The notes under the pieces are model-generated. The model had not been told where the DNA came from. It did no database searches and worked only from the letters and a program-made list of their open reading frames with translations. Position numbers and translations under genes: made by a program. Positions 23,924-33,329 of a stretch of DNA of 64,000 nucleotides are shown one piece after another; positions within the stretch are counted from its first letter, which is position 1; each line of letters starts with the position of its first letter. Origin of the DNA: DASSFG01 sp035547915 (GTDB taxonomy: Bacteria; Planctomycetota; Planctomycetia; Pirellulales; JAICIG01); contig DASZTS010000035.1 in assembly GCA_035547915.1 (NCBI GenBank), forward strand, positions 1 to 64,000. The letters are read 5' to 3'.

Positions 23924-24469
23924 TTGACTTTGGCCGAAGCGGGAAGAATCGATCCCGACCGGATTGCGGAACTCCACACCGAGTGCGGCGAGGAGCTGCG
24001 CCGATTGGCCTTGGGGGTGTTGCACGACGCACACCTGGCGGCCGACGTGGTACAAACCGCGTTTGCCAAAGCCATCGAGCAAGGGCATACGGCCGACGAG
24101 TCGTTGCGGGGGTGGCTGTTTCGCGTGGCACTGAACGAGGCGCTCGCCGTGCGACGGCGTATGGGTGTGCAGACGCGGGCGCTCGACAAGGTGGCTTGGT
24201 GGCAACGAGGGCCCGAAGGCGACGGTGAACCATGCGATATCGCGAGCCGGCGGGAGGAATTGGAACGCGTGAAGGAGGCGCTCGAATCGCTGCCGAGCGA
24301 GCAAAGGCAAGTGGTCTACCTCCGGCTCTACGAACAAAAGACGTTTGCCGCGATCGCGCGGGAATCGAATGCGCCGCTCGGCACCGTCCTCTGGAGGATG
24401 CAGGCCGCGATCGGGCGACTGCGTGAGAGGTTGCGGCCGAGGGACGAAGCCGGACCGGCCGCGAAATAA
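23924..24469 (+). CDS. ECF-type RNA polymerase sigma factor
   Basis: Protein of 181 residues starting with TTG; GGGAGG sits 7 nt upstream. Region 2 covers about residues 15-80 (AADVVQTAFAKAIEQ; GWLFRVALNEAL). Region 4 covers about 115-170 with the helix-turn-helix LYEQKTFAAIARESNAPLGT and VLWRMQAAIGRLRERL. No region 1 or 3, as expected for the extracytoplasmic-function class. It directs transcription of a small regulon. The two genes that follow, spaced 13 and 5 bp apart, look like its anti-sigma and a periplasmic partner. Confidence 0.9.
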   Translation: MTLAEAGRIDPDRIAELHTECGEELRRLALGVLHDAHLAADVVQTAFAKAIEQGHTADESLRGWLFRVALNEALAVRRRMGVQTRALDKVAWWQRGPEGDGEPCDIASRREELERVKEALESLPSEQRQVVYLRLYEQKTFAAIARESNAPLGTVLWRMQAAIGRLRERLRPRDEAGPAAK

Positions 24470-24482
24470 CGGGAGTGCGCGA

Positions 24483-25142
24483 ATGAAAGAAGACCGAACG
24501 CAAGAAGATCCGGCTGACAAGCGGCTGTTCGAAGCCGTCTTGTACGTGCTCGGCGATATGCCGTCGCCCGAGCGCGAGGCGTTCGAGCAGCGGCTTCGTG
24601 ACGACCAGGCGGCACGCGAAGCGGTTGCCGAGGCCGTGTTGATCTGCCAAACGGCCAGCGAAGTCCTGAGCAAATCGGCACGTTCCCCCGTCGTATCGAC
24701 CGCCGCGGGCGACGTGCCATGGTCACCGGCAGGTACGCGTCGCGCGAAGATGTGGACAACGTTTGTCTTGGCGGCAAGCCTGTTGATCGCCGTCATGGTG
24801 GGGATCGGCCGTAAATTCGCACCGGCTGACGGAATGGGGGGCTCGCCGAACGGCGACGGCAACCAGTTGGCCGTGGCATGGCTTAATTCGGAGTTGGCCA
24901 ACTCACCCGACGCTTTGCTCGATGAGGATGTTCTTTTGGCCGAAGACGCTGCCGGAGTCGACGAGGCTGTCGGGGAGGAAGAGGAATTCGCTCCGCGCGA
25001 CGTCGATTTCGCTCCGCCCGACACGGATAGTGTTCCGGAATCGACCGGCGTGGCGCCGGAGAGTGATTGGCTTTTCGAGGCGGTGGCCGCGCCGCCGGCC
25101 GAGCCGACTACATCGGGTCTCGCGAGACCGCAGGAGGGCTGA
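24483..25142 (+). CDS. Putative membrane anti-sigma factor
   Basis: Protein of 219 residues. A cytoplasmic N-terminal part (1-85) has ZAS-like helices (FEAVLYVLGDMPSPEREAF) but lacks the HxxxCxxC zinc ligands. One membrane helix follows at about 90-107 (MWTTFVLAASLLIAVMVGIG). The rest is acidic and disordered. The order ECF sigma, single-span membrane protein, exported coiled coil is typical of envelope-stress switches. The anti-sigma role is inferred from context and topology. Confidence 0.65.
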   Translation: MKEDRTQEDPADKRLFEAVLYVLGDMPSPEREAFEQRLRDDQAAREAVAEAVLICQTASEVLSKSARSPVVSTAAGDVPWSPAGTRRAKMWTTFVLAASLLIAVMVGIGRKFAPADGMGGSPNGDGNQLAVAWLNSELANSPDALLDEDVLLAEDAAGVDEAVGEEEEFAPRDVDFAPPDTDSVPESTGVAPESDWLFEAVAAPPAEPTTSGLARPQEG

Positions 25143-25147
25143 GTGCC

Positions 25148-25951
25148 ATGCTGACGACGTTGCGCATTCTATCGTTCGTTTCCCTATCGATCGTCGCGAC
25201 CGTTGTTTGGGCCGAGGATCAACCTTCCGGCGACAGTGACTCCGGGGTGGGTAATCCGGCGGTCAAGGACGGCCAACCTGAGCGGCAGCCGGCAGGGAAG
25301 AAGAACAAGAACGCCGCGAAAAAGAATCCGGCTCCGGTCAAGCAATCGGCCGAGAACAAGGAAGCCGAGGGTGCTGCCAAACCGTCCGGCAACAAGAAGG
25401 CGCCGATCAAGAAGCGGGCCGAGAAGAAAGAACTTTCCGCGTCGGACCAGGAAGAAGCGGCTTTCGTATTTGTGCGAGAGCATCATGTCGATCTCGTCGA
25501 ATTGCTGGAACGGCTCAAATCGACGAAGCCGAAGGAGTACCAACAGGCCGTCAAGGAGTTGTATCGCGACAGCCAGCGGTTGACGGCGGTGCAGGATCGC
25601 GACGCGGAGAAATACGAACTAGATCTGCGTGCCTGGCAACTCGATTCGCGCATTCGGTTGCTGACGGCGAAGCTCAGCCTCTCGGACCAGCCGGAGCTGC
25701 AAGAAGACCTCAAGGCGGCGCTGGCGGACAGGGCGGACGTGCGTCTGGCACAAAAAGAACTCGAACGCGGCCGCCTGACCGCACGTCTGAAGAAACTCGA
25801 TGAAGAGGTGAGTACCCTGACCAGCAACCGCGACGATGAACTCAAACGCACCTTCGATCGACTTCTGCGGATGGCGCGCAAGGTCCGTCCGGCCAAAGCC
25901 GGCGGCAAGAAAGCAGCAGCACCGGCGCCCGCGACCGACGATCAGCCCTGA
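25148..25951 (+). CDS. Exported Lys/Glu-rich coiled-coil protein
   Basis: Protein of 267 residues with signal peptide TLRILSFVSLSIVATVVWA. Residues 30-105 are Lys/Pro/Ala-rich and disordered. Residues 110-250 are a long charged helix or coiled coil (KELYRDSQRLTAVQDRDAEK; ERGRLTARLKKLDEEV). It resembles the periplasmic CpxP/heavy-metal-sensor style helical proteins only in general shape. Five bp behind the anti-sigma gene, it is probably the periplasmic sensor or buffer of that circuit. Confidence 0.65.
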   Translation: MLTTLRILSFVSLSIVATVVWAEDQPSGDSDSGVGNPAVKDGQPERQPAGKKNKNAAKKNPAPVKQSAENKEAEGAAKPSGNKKAPIKKRAEKKELSASDQEEAAFVFVREHHVDLVELLERLKSTKPKEYQQAVKELYRDSQRLTAVQDRDAEKYELDLRAWQLDSRIRLLTAKLSLSDQPELQEDLKAALADRADVRLAQKELERGRLTARLKKLDEEVSTLTSNRDDELKRTFDRLLRMARKVRPAKAGGKKAAAPAPATDDQP

Positions 25952-26012
25952 GCGGGACGCCATATCGCACCGTCCCCTTTCGTTTCATGCATCCCAACCG
26001 TGCAGAAATAAA

Positions 26013-28673
26013 ATGAAACAGACGCTTGCCCTTCTGTGGATCATCTCGGCATTCGCGGCAAACCTGCATGGCGATGAGGTCGCACGCCCGGCGAACGAAG
26101 CGTGCGCCGCCGAGTCGAGCGCCCGGCCCGATTTCCGCCGGCATGTGCTGCCCGTCTTGGGACGACTCGGCTGCAACGGTCGGGCGTGCCACGGATCGTT
26201 TCAGGGACGCGGCGGATTCCGTCTGTCGTTGTTCGGCTACGACTTCGCCGCCGACCACGAGGCGATGACGGGCGGCGAGCAGCCTCGCGCAAACATCGCC
26301 GACCCGGCCACGAGCCTGTTGCTGCAAAAGCCGACACTCCAGGTCGACCACGAAGGCGAGAAACGCATGGACGTGGGAAGCTGGCAATACAACATCCTGC
26401 GGCGCTGGATCGAAAGCGGCGCCCCGAGTGTACCGACCGACGGCCCCGAATTGACGGCGCTCGAGATCGAACCGCGCGAGATCGTCTCGTCGAACGGCGG
26501 CGAGCGCGTGCCGCTGCGCGTCGTCGCCCGCTGGACGGACGGTTCGCGCGAAGAGGTGACCCCGCTCTGCCGCTTCCGCAGCAACGACGAGTCGGTCGCC
26601 ACCCTCGATGAGAACGGTGTCGTGACCGTCGTCGGCAAGGGAGACACAGACGTGGTGGCGTTCTACGACAATGGCGTGGTGACCGCCCCGGTATTGGTGC
26701 CCGTTTCGGACCTGCTCGCCGATCGTTACCCCCAGGTGCCGACGCCGACCAAGATCGACGAGTTGGTCGTCGGTAAGCTGCGGAAGCTCGGCATCGTTCC
26801 GTCCGGCATCTGCACCGACGAGGAGTTTTTGCGGCGGACCAACCTGGACGTCACGGGTACGCTGCCCCTGCCGGAGGAAGTGACCGCCTTCGTCGCCGAT
26901 CCTTCGCCCGACAAGCGCGCGAAGAAGATCGACGAGCTTCTCTCCCGCCCGACATACGCCGCCTGGTGGGCGACGAAGCTGTGCGACATCACGGGCGACA
27001 ATGAGCAGAACGCGGGCGAACGGCGTTTCCGCCGGCAGCAAGCGGAGCAGTGGTATCAATGGGTCTACCGCCGCGTCGAGCAAAACGTACCGTACGACAA
27101 GCTCGTCGAGGGCATTGTGCTGGCGACCGGCCGCAAGGCCGGGCAGACCTACGAAGAGTATGCGACCGAGACGAACGCCTTCTACAAGCCCGAGAACCCG
27201 GCCGACTTTGCCGCGCGAGAGACCATGCCCCATTTCTGGGCGCGGCGGCAGTTCAATCAGGCCAAGGACAAGGCCATGACGTTCAGCTACGCCTTCCTGG
27301 GCGTGCGGCTGCAATGCGCCGAGTGCCACAAGCACCCCTTCGATCAATGGACGAAGCAGGATTTCGAGCAGTTCAGCGCGTTCTTCGATCGGGTGGCATA
27401 CGGCTACGCACCCGATGCCAAACAGACCGTAAAGGCCATGGAGGACGGACTCGGCCTGAAGAAGCTCAAGGACAAAGAAGCGGCCAAGCTGATCGCCGAC
27501 GGCAAGGTATTGCCTTGGAGCGAGGTTTACCTCAAGAACCCGGCCCAGCGCGGCGGCAAGGAACGACGCGACAAGGCGGCCAAGAAGTCGGGGCGGCCCG
27601 CCGGGCGCGTGATCACCCCCAAGCTGCTGGGCGGCGAAGAAGTGCTGGCCGAACAATACACCGACCCGCGTCAGGCGCTGATGGATTGGATGCGTGCCGA
27701 CGGCAATCCGTACTTCGCCAAGGCGTGGGTCAACCGCGTGTGGGCGAGCTATTTCAACGTGGGAATCATCGAGCCGCCCGACGACATGAACCTGGCCAAT
27801 CCGCCTAGCAACGAGCCCCTGTTGGCCTACCTGACGAGCGCATTCGTGGAACACGGCTACGACATGAAGTGGTTACACCGTGAGATATTGAACAGCCGCA
27901 CATACCAGACGAGTTGGCGGCACAACGACACCAATCGGCTCGACACGCGCAATTTCAGCCATGCGATCATCCGCCGCTTGCCGGCCGAAGTGGCCTACGA
28001 CGCCGTCGTGCAAGCCACGGCCGCGACCGGGCACGTCGAACAGGTACGCGACAACCTGACGGATCGGGCGATCGGCGTGTCCAGCTCCTACACCGGGCTG
28101 AAGCGCGGCGGAAGTTACGTGTTGAGTCTGTTCGGCAAACCGGCCCGCGCGACCAACTGCGATTGCGAACGGTCGAACGAGCCCAGCCTGTTGCAGACAA
28201 TCTACCTGCGCAACGATCAGTCGCTGCTCGCGCTGCTGGATCGGAACGATGGATGGCTCAAACAGATCGATCCGGCCAGCGATCAGCAGCGCAAAAATCT
28301 GGCCGCGCAACAGGCCAAACTGGCCGGCGACATCGCCGAGCAGGAGCGAAAGCTGATGGATGCTCAACAGGAAGGAGAGCCGAAACGGGTGCAGACGATC
28401 GAGCGCGCGTTGACGCGGCTGCGGCGGCAGGCCGAGGGGGTCGCAACAGCCGTGGCTCGCGAAGAGCAGCGCCGTTCCCCAACGCCCGTGCTCGACGCGG
28501 CACCGGAAGAACTCGTCCGCCAAGCCTACCTGCGCACACTGAGTCGCCTGCCGCAAGACGACGAGCGGCAAGTCGCCCTGCGTTACCTGACCGAGTCCGA
28601 CAATATCGCGGCGGGTATGAAAGATCTGTTGTGGGCTTTGTTGAACACGAAAGAATTCATCGTCAACCGTTAG
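26013..28673 (+). CDS. DUF1549/DUF1553 (PSCyt2/PSD1) secreted protein with Big_2 domain
   Basis: Protein of 886 residues with a signal peptide (LALLWIISAFAANLHGDE). Order: a cytochrome-like PSCyt1 segment (RLGCNGRACHGSF, residues 50-62), a bacterial Ig-like Big_2 domain (about 146-231), DUF1549 (about 246-465, containing LGVRLQCAECHKHPFDQW), and DUF1553 (about 543-880). The CxxCH and CxxxCH motifs could bind haem, but many family members are not proven cytochromes. In planctomycetes these genes sit next to DUF1501 genes, as here (29-bp gap). Their substrate, perhaps sulfated polysaccharide, is not known. Confidence 0.88.
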   Translation: MKQTLALLWIISAFAANLHGDEVARPANEACAAESSARPDFRRHVLPVLGRLGCNGRACHGSFQGRGGFRLSLFGYDFAADHEAMTGGEQPRANIADPATSLLLQKPTLQVDHEGEKRMDVGSWQYNILRRWIESGAPSVPTDGPELTALEIEPREIVSSNGGERVPLRVVARWTDGSREEVTPLCRFRSNDESVATLDENGVVTVVGKGDTDVVAFYDNGVVTAPVLVPVSDLLADRYPQVPTPTKIDELVVGKLRKLGIVPSGICTDEEFLRRTNLDVTGTLPLPEEVTAFVADPSPDKRAKKIDELLSRPTYAAWWATKLCDITGDNEQNAGERRFRRQQAEQWYQWVYRRVEQNVPYDKLVEGIVLATGRKAGQTYEEYATETNAFYKPENPADFAARETMPHFWARRQFNQAKDKAMTFSYAFLGVRLQCAECHKHPFDQWTKQDFEQFSAFFDRVAYGYAPDAKQTVKAMEDGLGLKKLKDKEAAKLIADGKVLPWSEVYLKNPAQRGGKERRDKAAKKSGRPAGRVITPKLLGGEEVLAEQYTDPRQALMDWMRADGNPYFAKAWVNRVWASYFNVGIIEPPDDMNLANPPSNEPLLAYLTSAFVEHGYDMKWLHREILNSRTYQTSWRHNDTNRLDTRNFSHAIIRRLPAEVAYDAVVQATAATGHVEQVRDNLTDRAIGVSSSYTGLKRGGSYVLSLFGKPARATNCDCERSNEPSLLQTIYLRNDQSLLALLDRNDGWLKQIDPASDQQRKNLAAQQAKLAGDIAEQERKLMDAQQEGEPKRVQTIERALTRLRRQAEGVATAVAREEQRRSPTPVLDAAPEELVRQAYLRTLSRLPQDDERQVALRYLTESDNIAAGMKDLLWALLNTKEFIVNR

Positions 28674-28702
28674 AGTTGGTTTTCTCGAGAAAGGATCGAT
28701 CT

Positions 28703-29995
28703 GTGGCCACGAACAAGTATTGCGACGGCGTGCGGAGACGCGACTTCCTCAAGGCGGGCGCGCTGGGCGGCGGGCTCAGCCTGGCTGGCTATCTGCGCCG
28801 CTGCTGCGCCGGGGAAGTGAAGCCGGCCGTGGCCAAGTCGGCGATCTTCGTCAATCTGGGCGGCGGCCCGTCACATCTCGACACGTTCGATCCGAAACCG
28901 CAGGCCCCCGACGAAATCCGCGGCGAGTTCAAGCCGATCGACACGAGCGTGTCTGGCATCCAGATCTCGGAGCATCTGCCGAACCTGGCCAGCCATACCG
29001 ACAAATTCGCCATCCTCCGCGGCGTCAGCCATACGCTGGCCGCCCACGAACTGGGCAGTAAATATCTGAATACCGGCAATCGGCCACTGCCGTCGCTGGA
29101 GTTTCCCGGCTACGGCGCGGTGATCAGCAAAGAGTTGACGGGCGAGCGCGACCTACCGCCATTCGTCGCGATCCCCAACACGCCGCAGCGCGCCGGGTAT
29201 CTGGGCATCCGCTATGCGCCGTTGTCGACCGAATCGGCTCCGCGGCTCGGTAAGCCGTTCAATGTCCGCGGCATGGCCATGTCGGGCGGACTGACCGTCG
29301 AGAAGGTTGCCCGTCGTCAAAAACTGCTGACCGACCTCGATACGCTGTTCGCAGGCTATGAGTCGGCGAACGGTCTGGTCGATGGCCTCGACCGCTTCGA
29401 CGAGCAGGCCTACGAGATCATCAGTTCGCCCCGGGCGCGACAGGCGTTCGACATCGCGCGGGAAAGACAGGAGGTCGCGGCGGAATTCGGCGATACGGCT
29501 TTTGGCCAGAGCTGCCTGCTGGCGGTGCGGCTCGTGGAAGCGGGTGTACGGTTCGCCACCGTCAGTTTCGGCGGATGGGACACCCACCAGCAGAACTTCA
29601 GCAGGCTCAAGGACAAGCAATTGCCCGATCTCGACCGCGGTCTGTCGTCGCTCTTCAAACACCTTGAATTGCGCGGTCTGCTCGGTTCGACGGTGGTCTT
29701 CGTCACCGGCGAGTTCGGCCGCACGCCGAAGATCAACAAGAACGCCGGGCGTGACCACTGGCCGCGGGCCATGTTCGTACTGATGGGCGGTGGCGGTGTC
29801 CATTGCGGGCAGGTGATCGGCGCCAGCGACGATCACGGCATGGGTCCGGCGGGCGATCCGATCTCGCCCGACCAGGTCGCCGCGTCGTTCTATCACGCGC
29901 TGGGCATCGAATACGAAAAGGAGTATCACACCAACACGGGCCGTCCCGTGATGATCGTCCGCGAGGGGAGCCTCATTCCGGGTCTGGTCGGCTGA
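28703..29995 (+). CDS. DUF1501 family secreted protein
   Basis: Protein of 430 residues starting with GTG after AAGGA. RRRDFLKAGALGGGLSLAGY is a twin-arginine signal. It shows the DUF1501 landmarks FVNLGGGPSHLDTFDPKP, VSFGGWDTHQQNF and VTGEFGRTPKINKNAGRDHW. It is more canonical than the copy at 6094 because the GGWDTH metal-site segment is intact. It is cotranscribed with the DUF1549/DUF1553 gene, with which it probably acts outside the cytoplasmic membrane. Confidence 0.9.
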   Translation: MATNKYCDGVRRRDFLKAGALGGGLSLAGYLRRCCAGEVKPAVAKSAIFVNLGGGPSHLDTFDPKPQAPDEIRGEFKPIDTSVSGIQISEHLPNLASHTDKFAILRGVSHTLAAHELGSKYLNTGNRPLPSLEFPGYGAVISKELTGERDLPPFVAIPNTPQRAGYLGIRYAPLSTESAPRLGKPFNVRGMAMSGGLTVEKVARRQKLLTDLDTLFAGYESANGLVDGLDRFDEQAYEIISSPRARQAFDIARERQEVAAEFGDTAFGQSCLLAVRLVEAGVRFATVSFGGWDTHQQNFSRLKDKQLPDLDRGLSSLFKHLELRGLLGSTVVFVTGEFGRTPKINKNAGRDHWPRAMFVLMGGGGVHCGQVIGASDDHGMGPAGDPISPDQVAASFYHALGIEYEKEYHTNTGRPVMIVREGSLIPGLVG

Positions 29996-30029
29996 CCTGA
30001 TGAATGGAGTTGCAGACTGGGCAGGTTTG

Positions 30030-30503
30030 CTACTCGATGTCGCTTTTGCCGAGGACCCGAGTGTGTGGGAGCGCTCGGCGCAACCGAGCGACTCCTGCGT
30101 CGGTAACCGCGGTGAATCGCAAATCGATGCTCTCGACTTCACGGAGCGCATGCAGGTGCGGTAGCCCCGCGTCCGTCACGGCGGAGCTTGTTAGAACCAA
30201 GACGCGCAATCGCGGCAGCGCGTGTAGACAGGCGAGTTCGTCGTCGCCGGCCGAGGTGCCGCCCAGATAGACCGCCGCGACGTTCGCGACGGCATCGCGG
30301 CCCAGACACGCCGCCAAGCGCCGGCTCACCGCGGGCCAAGGCACGGCATCGCGATATTCCACCGAGCCGTGCAGACGATCGATGACCGCCACGGCGGCCC
30401 GCTGGCGATGGATCCGTTCGGCCTGCCAACCGAGCCAGATCATCAGCGCCGTGATCGCGATCAACATCGTTCGCACACCGAATTGCCAACGCGGCAGGCG
30501 CAT
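30030..30503 (-). CDS. Membrane-anchored protein with leucine-rich repeats
   Basis: Protein of 157 residues from the ATG at 30503. RWQFGVRTMLIAITALMIWLGW is the N-terminal membrane anchor seen in a large planctomycete family. After a basic segment, two or three leucine-rich repeats of the VTDAGLPHLHAL type follow (residues 100-150). The role is unknown. It is convergent with the DUF1501 gene. Confidence 0.7.
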   Translation of the reverse strand: MRLPRWQFGVRTMLIAITALMIWLGWQAERIHRQRAAVAVIDRLHGSVEYRDAVPWPAVSRRLAACLGRDAVANVAAVYLGGTSAGDDELACLHALPRLRVLVLTSSAVTDAGLPHLHALREVESIDLRFTAVTDAGVARLRRALPHTRVLGKSDIE

Positions 30504-30651
30504 GATCGTATGATATCCGCCTGGCAGCCACCAACGGAGAGATCCGGCGTTTGGAAGACGATCGCCGGGGCTATCCGACGTGGGGCTTCGGCTGGTTCGC
30601 ACTTCGCGATCTCGCGCACCGAACCGGCTTACGCATCCGACCGGCAATCGG

Positions 30652-31665
30652 TCAACATCGCAGCAAGGCGTCGCGTAGCAGCCACCAGAGCAGTTGCGGT
30701 CGACGGCGGGCCTGCCCCAGACAATAGGGCAAATAGGCCTTGCCGTAGGGAACGTAGAATCGCACGGGCACGTTTTCGCGCGCGGCTAGGGCCAACGAGG
30801 CTCGCTGGGGAAGCCCGTAGAGCAGTTCCAGCTCGCACGTCGTACCCGATGCTCGTAACCGTTCGATCGCCTTCTGCGCCAACGGCACATCGTGGCTCGC
30901 GACCGCTACATGCGGCGCGCGGCCGGCGAGTCGCGTAATGACCTGCATGAAACCGATGCGCAGGTCGGCCTGTGGATCGTCGGCATCAGGCCATTGTCCT
31001 TTCACGACGCGCGGCACAATGCCCGCCTCTACGGCCGCGTCAGCGTCCTCCAGGCTTCGCCGCCACCGACCCGGCAGGGAACAACTGACGTTCGCACCAC
31101 CTTCGGCCGCCTCGACAGCCGCCGACCACATGGCGTCGGCCGCCTCTGGCGCCAGCGAATCGAAATGGATGCGCAGCGGCCGGACCGTTCTTTCTGTCGT
31201 CGCCTCGTCTATGTCCGCCAGGGCAACGGCCGAGGCCGATTCCAGGGGATGGGTTTCGCCGTGGCTGGCTAGCAGCTTGCCCGCAAAACGACTGGCGGTC
31301 ATTGTCGGCACGTCGGAACCGCGTTCCGCCCCGGCGACCGCGCTCCGCGCCCGCTCGGTCACGTGTTGCAACAGTGCCGACGAATGGCCGAGCGCAGGTA
31401 GCTTGATCGACAGGTAGCTATCGTGATTCTTCCGACCGAGCGCATCGAGCGCGGCGAGGTACTCGGCACAGACCGAGCCGGGCGTGTCGTCGGCGCCGTC
31501 CCAAAAGCCGAGCGTGGTGGCAAACCCCTGTTCGGCAAGCCCAGTGGCCACGCGTAGGGCGCCACCGAGCGTGGGGCCGGCGATATACGTCTGCGCCGCC
31601 CGGGCCGCCAGCGGCATCAAGCAGGTGCTCGCTGCGCGTCGCAGGAGTGAGTTCAATCTTGGCAC
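30652..31665 (-). CDS. Proline dehydrogenase-like protein
   Basis: Protein of 337 residues starting with GTG after GGGAG. The ProDH beta/alpha barrel is recognised by SIKLPALG, RVVKGQWPD and the C-terminal VRFYVPYGKAYLPY motif that contacts FAD and proline. Proline dehydrogenase oxidises proline to pyrroline-5-carboxylate in the inner-membrane-associated pathway. No P5C dehydrogenase gene lies nearby. It overlaps the preceding acetyltransferase-like gene by 13 bp. The N-terminal third is less conserved, so the substrate could be a different amino acid. Confidence 0.75.
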   Translation of the reverse strand: MPRLNSLLRRAASTCLMPLAARAAQTYIAGPTLGGALRVATGLAEQGFATTLGFWDGADDTPGSVCAEYLAALDALGRKNHDSYLSIKLPALGHSSALLQHVTERARSAVAGAERGSDVPTMTASRFAGKLLASHGETHPLESASAVALADIDEATTERTVRPLRIHFDSLAPEAADAMWSAAVEAAEGGANVSCSLPGRWRRSLEDADAAVEAGIVPRVVKGQWPDADDPQADLRIGFMQVITRLAGRAPHVAVASHDVPLAQKAIERLRASGTTCELELLYGLPQRASLALAARENVPVRFYVPYGKAYLPYCLGQARRRPQLLWWLLRDALLRC

Positions 31666-32816
31666 TTACTGCGTCTCCCGAAACGGATACCCTTCTTTGC
31701 GAGACGAATCCGACGCTTACCCTGTTCGCCGAATTTTCGCAACGCGTCGCCCGCGAGCGCCGTCGCGCCTCGCCAATTGGCCGGATAATATCGCAGCGAT
31801 AGGCAAGGCCGCTCCAGTTCGGTCCAGACCTGAATCCAAGGCTCGACGGTGCCGAGCAGTTCGTACGTCGAAAGCTCGTCGGCGACCGCGCGTTTGATGG
31901 CCTCGACCATCAACAAGATGCCCGGGCTGGCGCGCTGAAAGTCGGGATCGTAACCGACCTTGAGCACCCAATATCGATTTTGATGGACCACCGCCAACTG
32001 CATGGCGGCTATCTGCTCGCCGATGTACAGCAGCTCGACCCGGAACTTCCCAGCAAGGGCCGCGCTGCGGGCATAGCGCCGATAAAAATCTCCGTGCCGA
32101 CCGTCGGCGAGCGCCGTGCCGGCCGCGCCCTTCCAGGAACGCTTCTCGACGTCGAAGGCCAGATCAAGCAAGTGGTCCACTTCATCGGGATCGGGCGCAT
32201 GATGTTCGGTCCGCACAGCACCGGCCTGCTCAGCATGACGCCAAGAGCGACGAAAGTCGGAACGCCGCCGCGACGAGAGCTTCTGTTCCGGCGCCGACCA
32301 GCTCTCGTCGAGGGGGATCCAAGGTGTCGCGGACTGAGGCCTGGCCGTCAGCCAGGCGGCAGGGCCGACGGCCCGTTCAAGGGTGGCAACCGTCGGCGCG
32401 GCCGCGAAGATACGCTCCAACAAGAAGGGCCGACGCCGATCGCACACGGCTTGAGCCAGGGCGGCCAGCGCCTCGCCGTCGCGATAGGCAAAGTCGGCCG
32501 GTTCAAAGACGCGGTAGTAGTTCAATAGCTCGGCACGTCCGGCCCAGCCGCTCGGAATGAGCAGGGGCGCGGCGGCCACGATTTCGTCGCCTGCGCGGCC
32601 CACGAGAACCTCGACCCGGCCCGAGGCGCCAAACGTCTCGGCGCAGGCCTCGATCCAGGCAAACGTTTGCATGGGCGAGGTCACCTGGCGATCCAACTCG
32701 TGCCATGCGCTCTCGTAGGCACGCAATTCGGCTGCCGAACGGACCTCGAAGAAGTCAATCGACGTGGTATTCGCCGCCGGCCGGCTCTCGGGCAGCGATT
32801 CGATGGCGGTGGCCAT
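31653..32816 (-). CDS. FemAB/BioF2-like acyltransferase (Acetyltransf_6)
   Basis: Protein of 387 residues from the ATG at 32816; the frame extends to 33002 without coding character. Two GNAT-like folds are expected. The second holds EKRSWKGAAGTALADGR, ELLYIGEQIAAMQLAVVHQN and LKVGYDPDFQRASPGILL, which match the exopolysaccharide-associated CelD/BioF2-like family. These transfer acyl groups to polysaccharide or lipid acceptors. The coupling to a proline dehydrogenase-like gene is unexpected. Confidence 0.75.
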   Translation of the reverse strand: MATAIESLPESRPAANTTSIDFFEVRSAAELRAYESAWHELDRQVTSPMQTFAWIEACAETFGASGRVEVLVGRAGDEIVAAAPLLIPSGWAGRAELLNYYRVFEPADFAYRDGEALAALAQAVCDRRRPFLLERIFAAAPTVATLERAVGPAAWLTARPQSATPWIPLDESWSAPEQKLSSRRRSDFRRSWRHAEQAGAVRTEHHAPDPDEVDHLLDLAFDVEKRSWKGAAGTALADGRHGDFYRRYARSAALAGKFRVELLYIGEQIAAMQLAVVHQNRYWVLKVGYDPDFQRASPGILLMVEAIKRAVADELSTYELLGTVEPWIQVWTELERPCLSLRYYPANWRGATALAGDALRKFGEQGKRRIRLAKKGIRFGRRSKCQD

Positions 32817-33116
32817 TAAGTGCGCCTCGTGCTCAAGCTGACGTGTGGCAATCCCCGAAATCCCCTGTTGATTGCCTTCACCCTCCCAAAACGCCTCGAA
32901 ACGATGCCACAAGGATAGGTCAAAACTGGCGTGCGAGCGGCCACCCCCGTCCCTGAAGGCCGGAGCAACCCATACGACCGGTCTCGCGGGAATCGGCCTC
33001 ACGCCGGCATGCCGGACACCTACTGTGATAGCGGGGGGGCTCTAACTATACTTGAGACGCTTGGCTGGCCAGCGAATCAGGCCGCTGGCGTTTGCAACTC
33101 TGAGGAAACCACTTCG

Positions 33117-33299
33117 ATGCCCAAAGCGTTGACCATCGCGGGATTGGTCGTGGCCTGTCTGCTGTTCTTGCTTTTCGGACTCGATCTGGCTTTGAAAGTC
33201 CCCTTTAACCAGATGAACATGGCGATGGACATCGGGTTCGTCGTGTGCTCGCTGATCCTGGCCTACCTGAGCTGGTCGGCGTTTCGCGACATCCCGTGA
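33117..33299 (+). CDS. Small two-helix membrane protein
   Basis: Protein of 60 residues with ATG at 33117. Two hydrophobic helices (LTIAGLVVACLLFLLFGLDLA and IGFVVCSLILAYLSWSAF) are joined by a short loop (KVPFNQMNMAMD). It ends 30 bp before the acetamidase-like gene on the same strand. Function unknown; possibly a short accessory or house-keeping membrane protein found in this phylum. Confidence 0.65.
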   Translation: MPKALTIAGLVVACLLFLLFGLDLALKVPFNQMNMAMDIGFVVCSLILAYLSWSAFRDIP

Positions 33300-33329
33300 C
33301 CAGTTGCTCGACGATAGGAGTCGTCCTTC

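Noticed and set aside
25842..27854. 670-residue open frame antisense to the DUF1549/DUF1553 gene
   Set aside because: It is the high-GC shadow of a well-recognised gene; composition is Arg/His/Leu-rich without domains.
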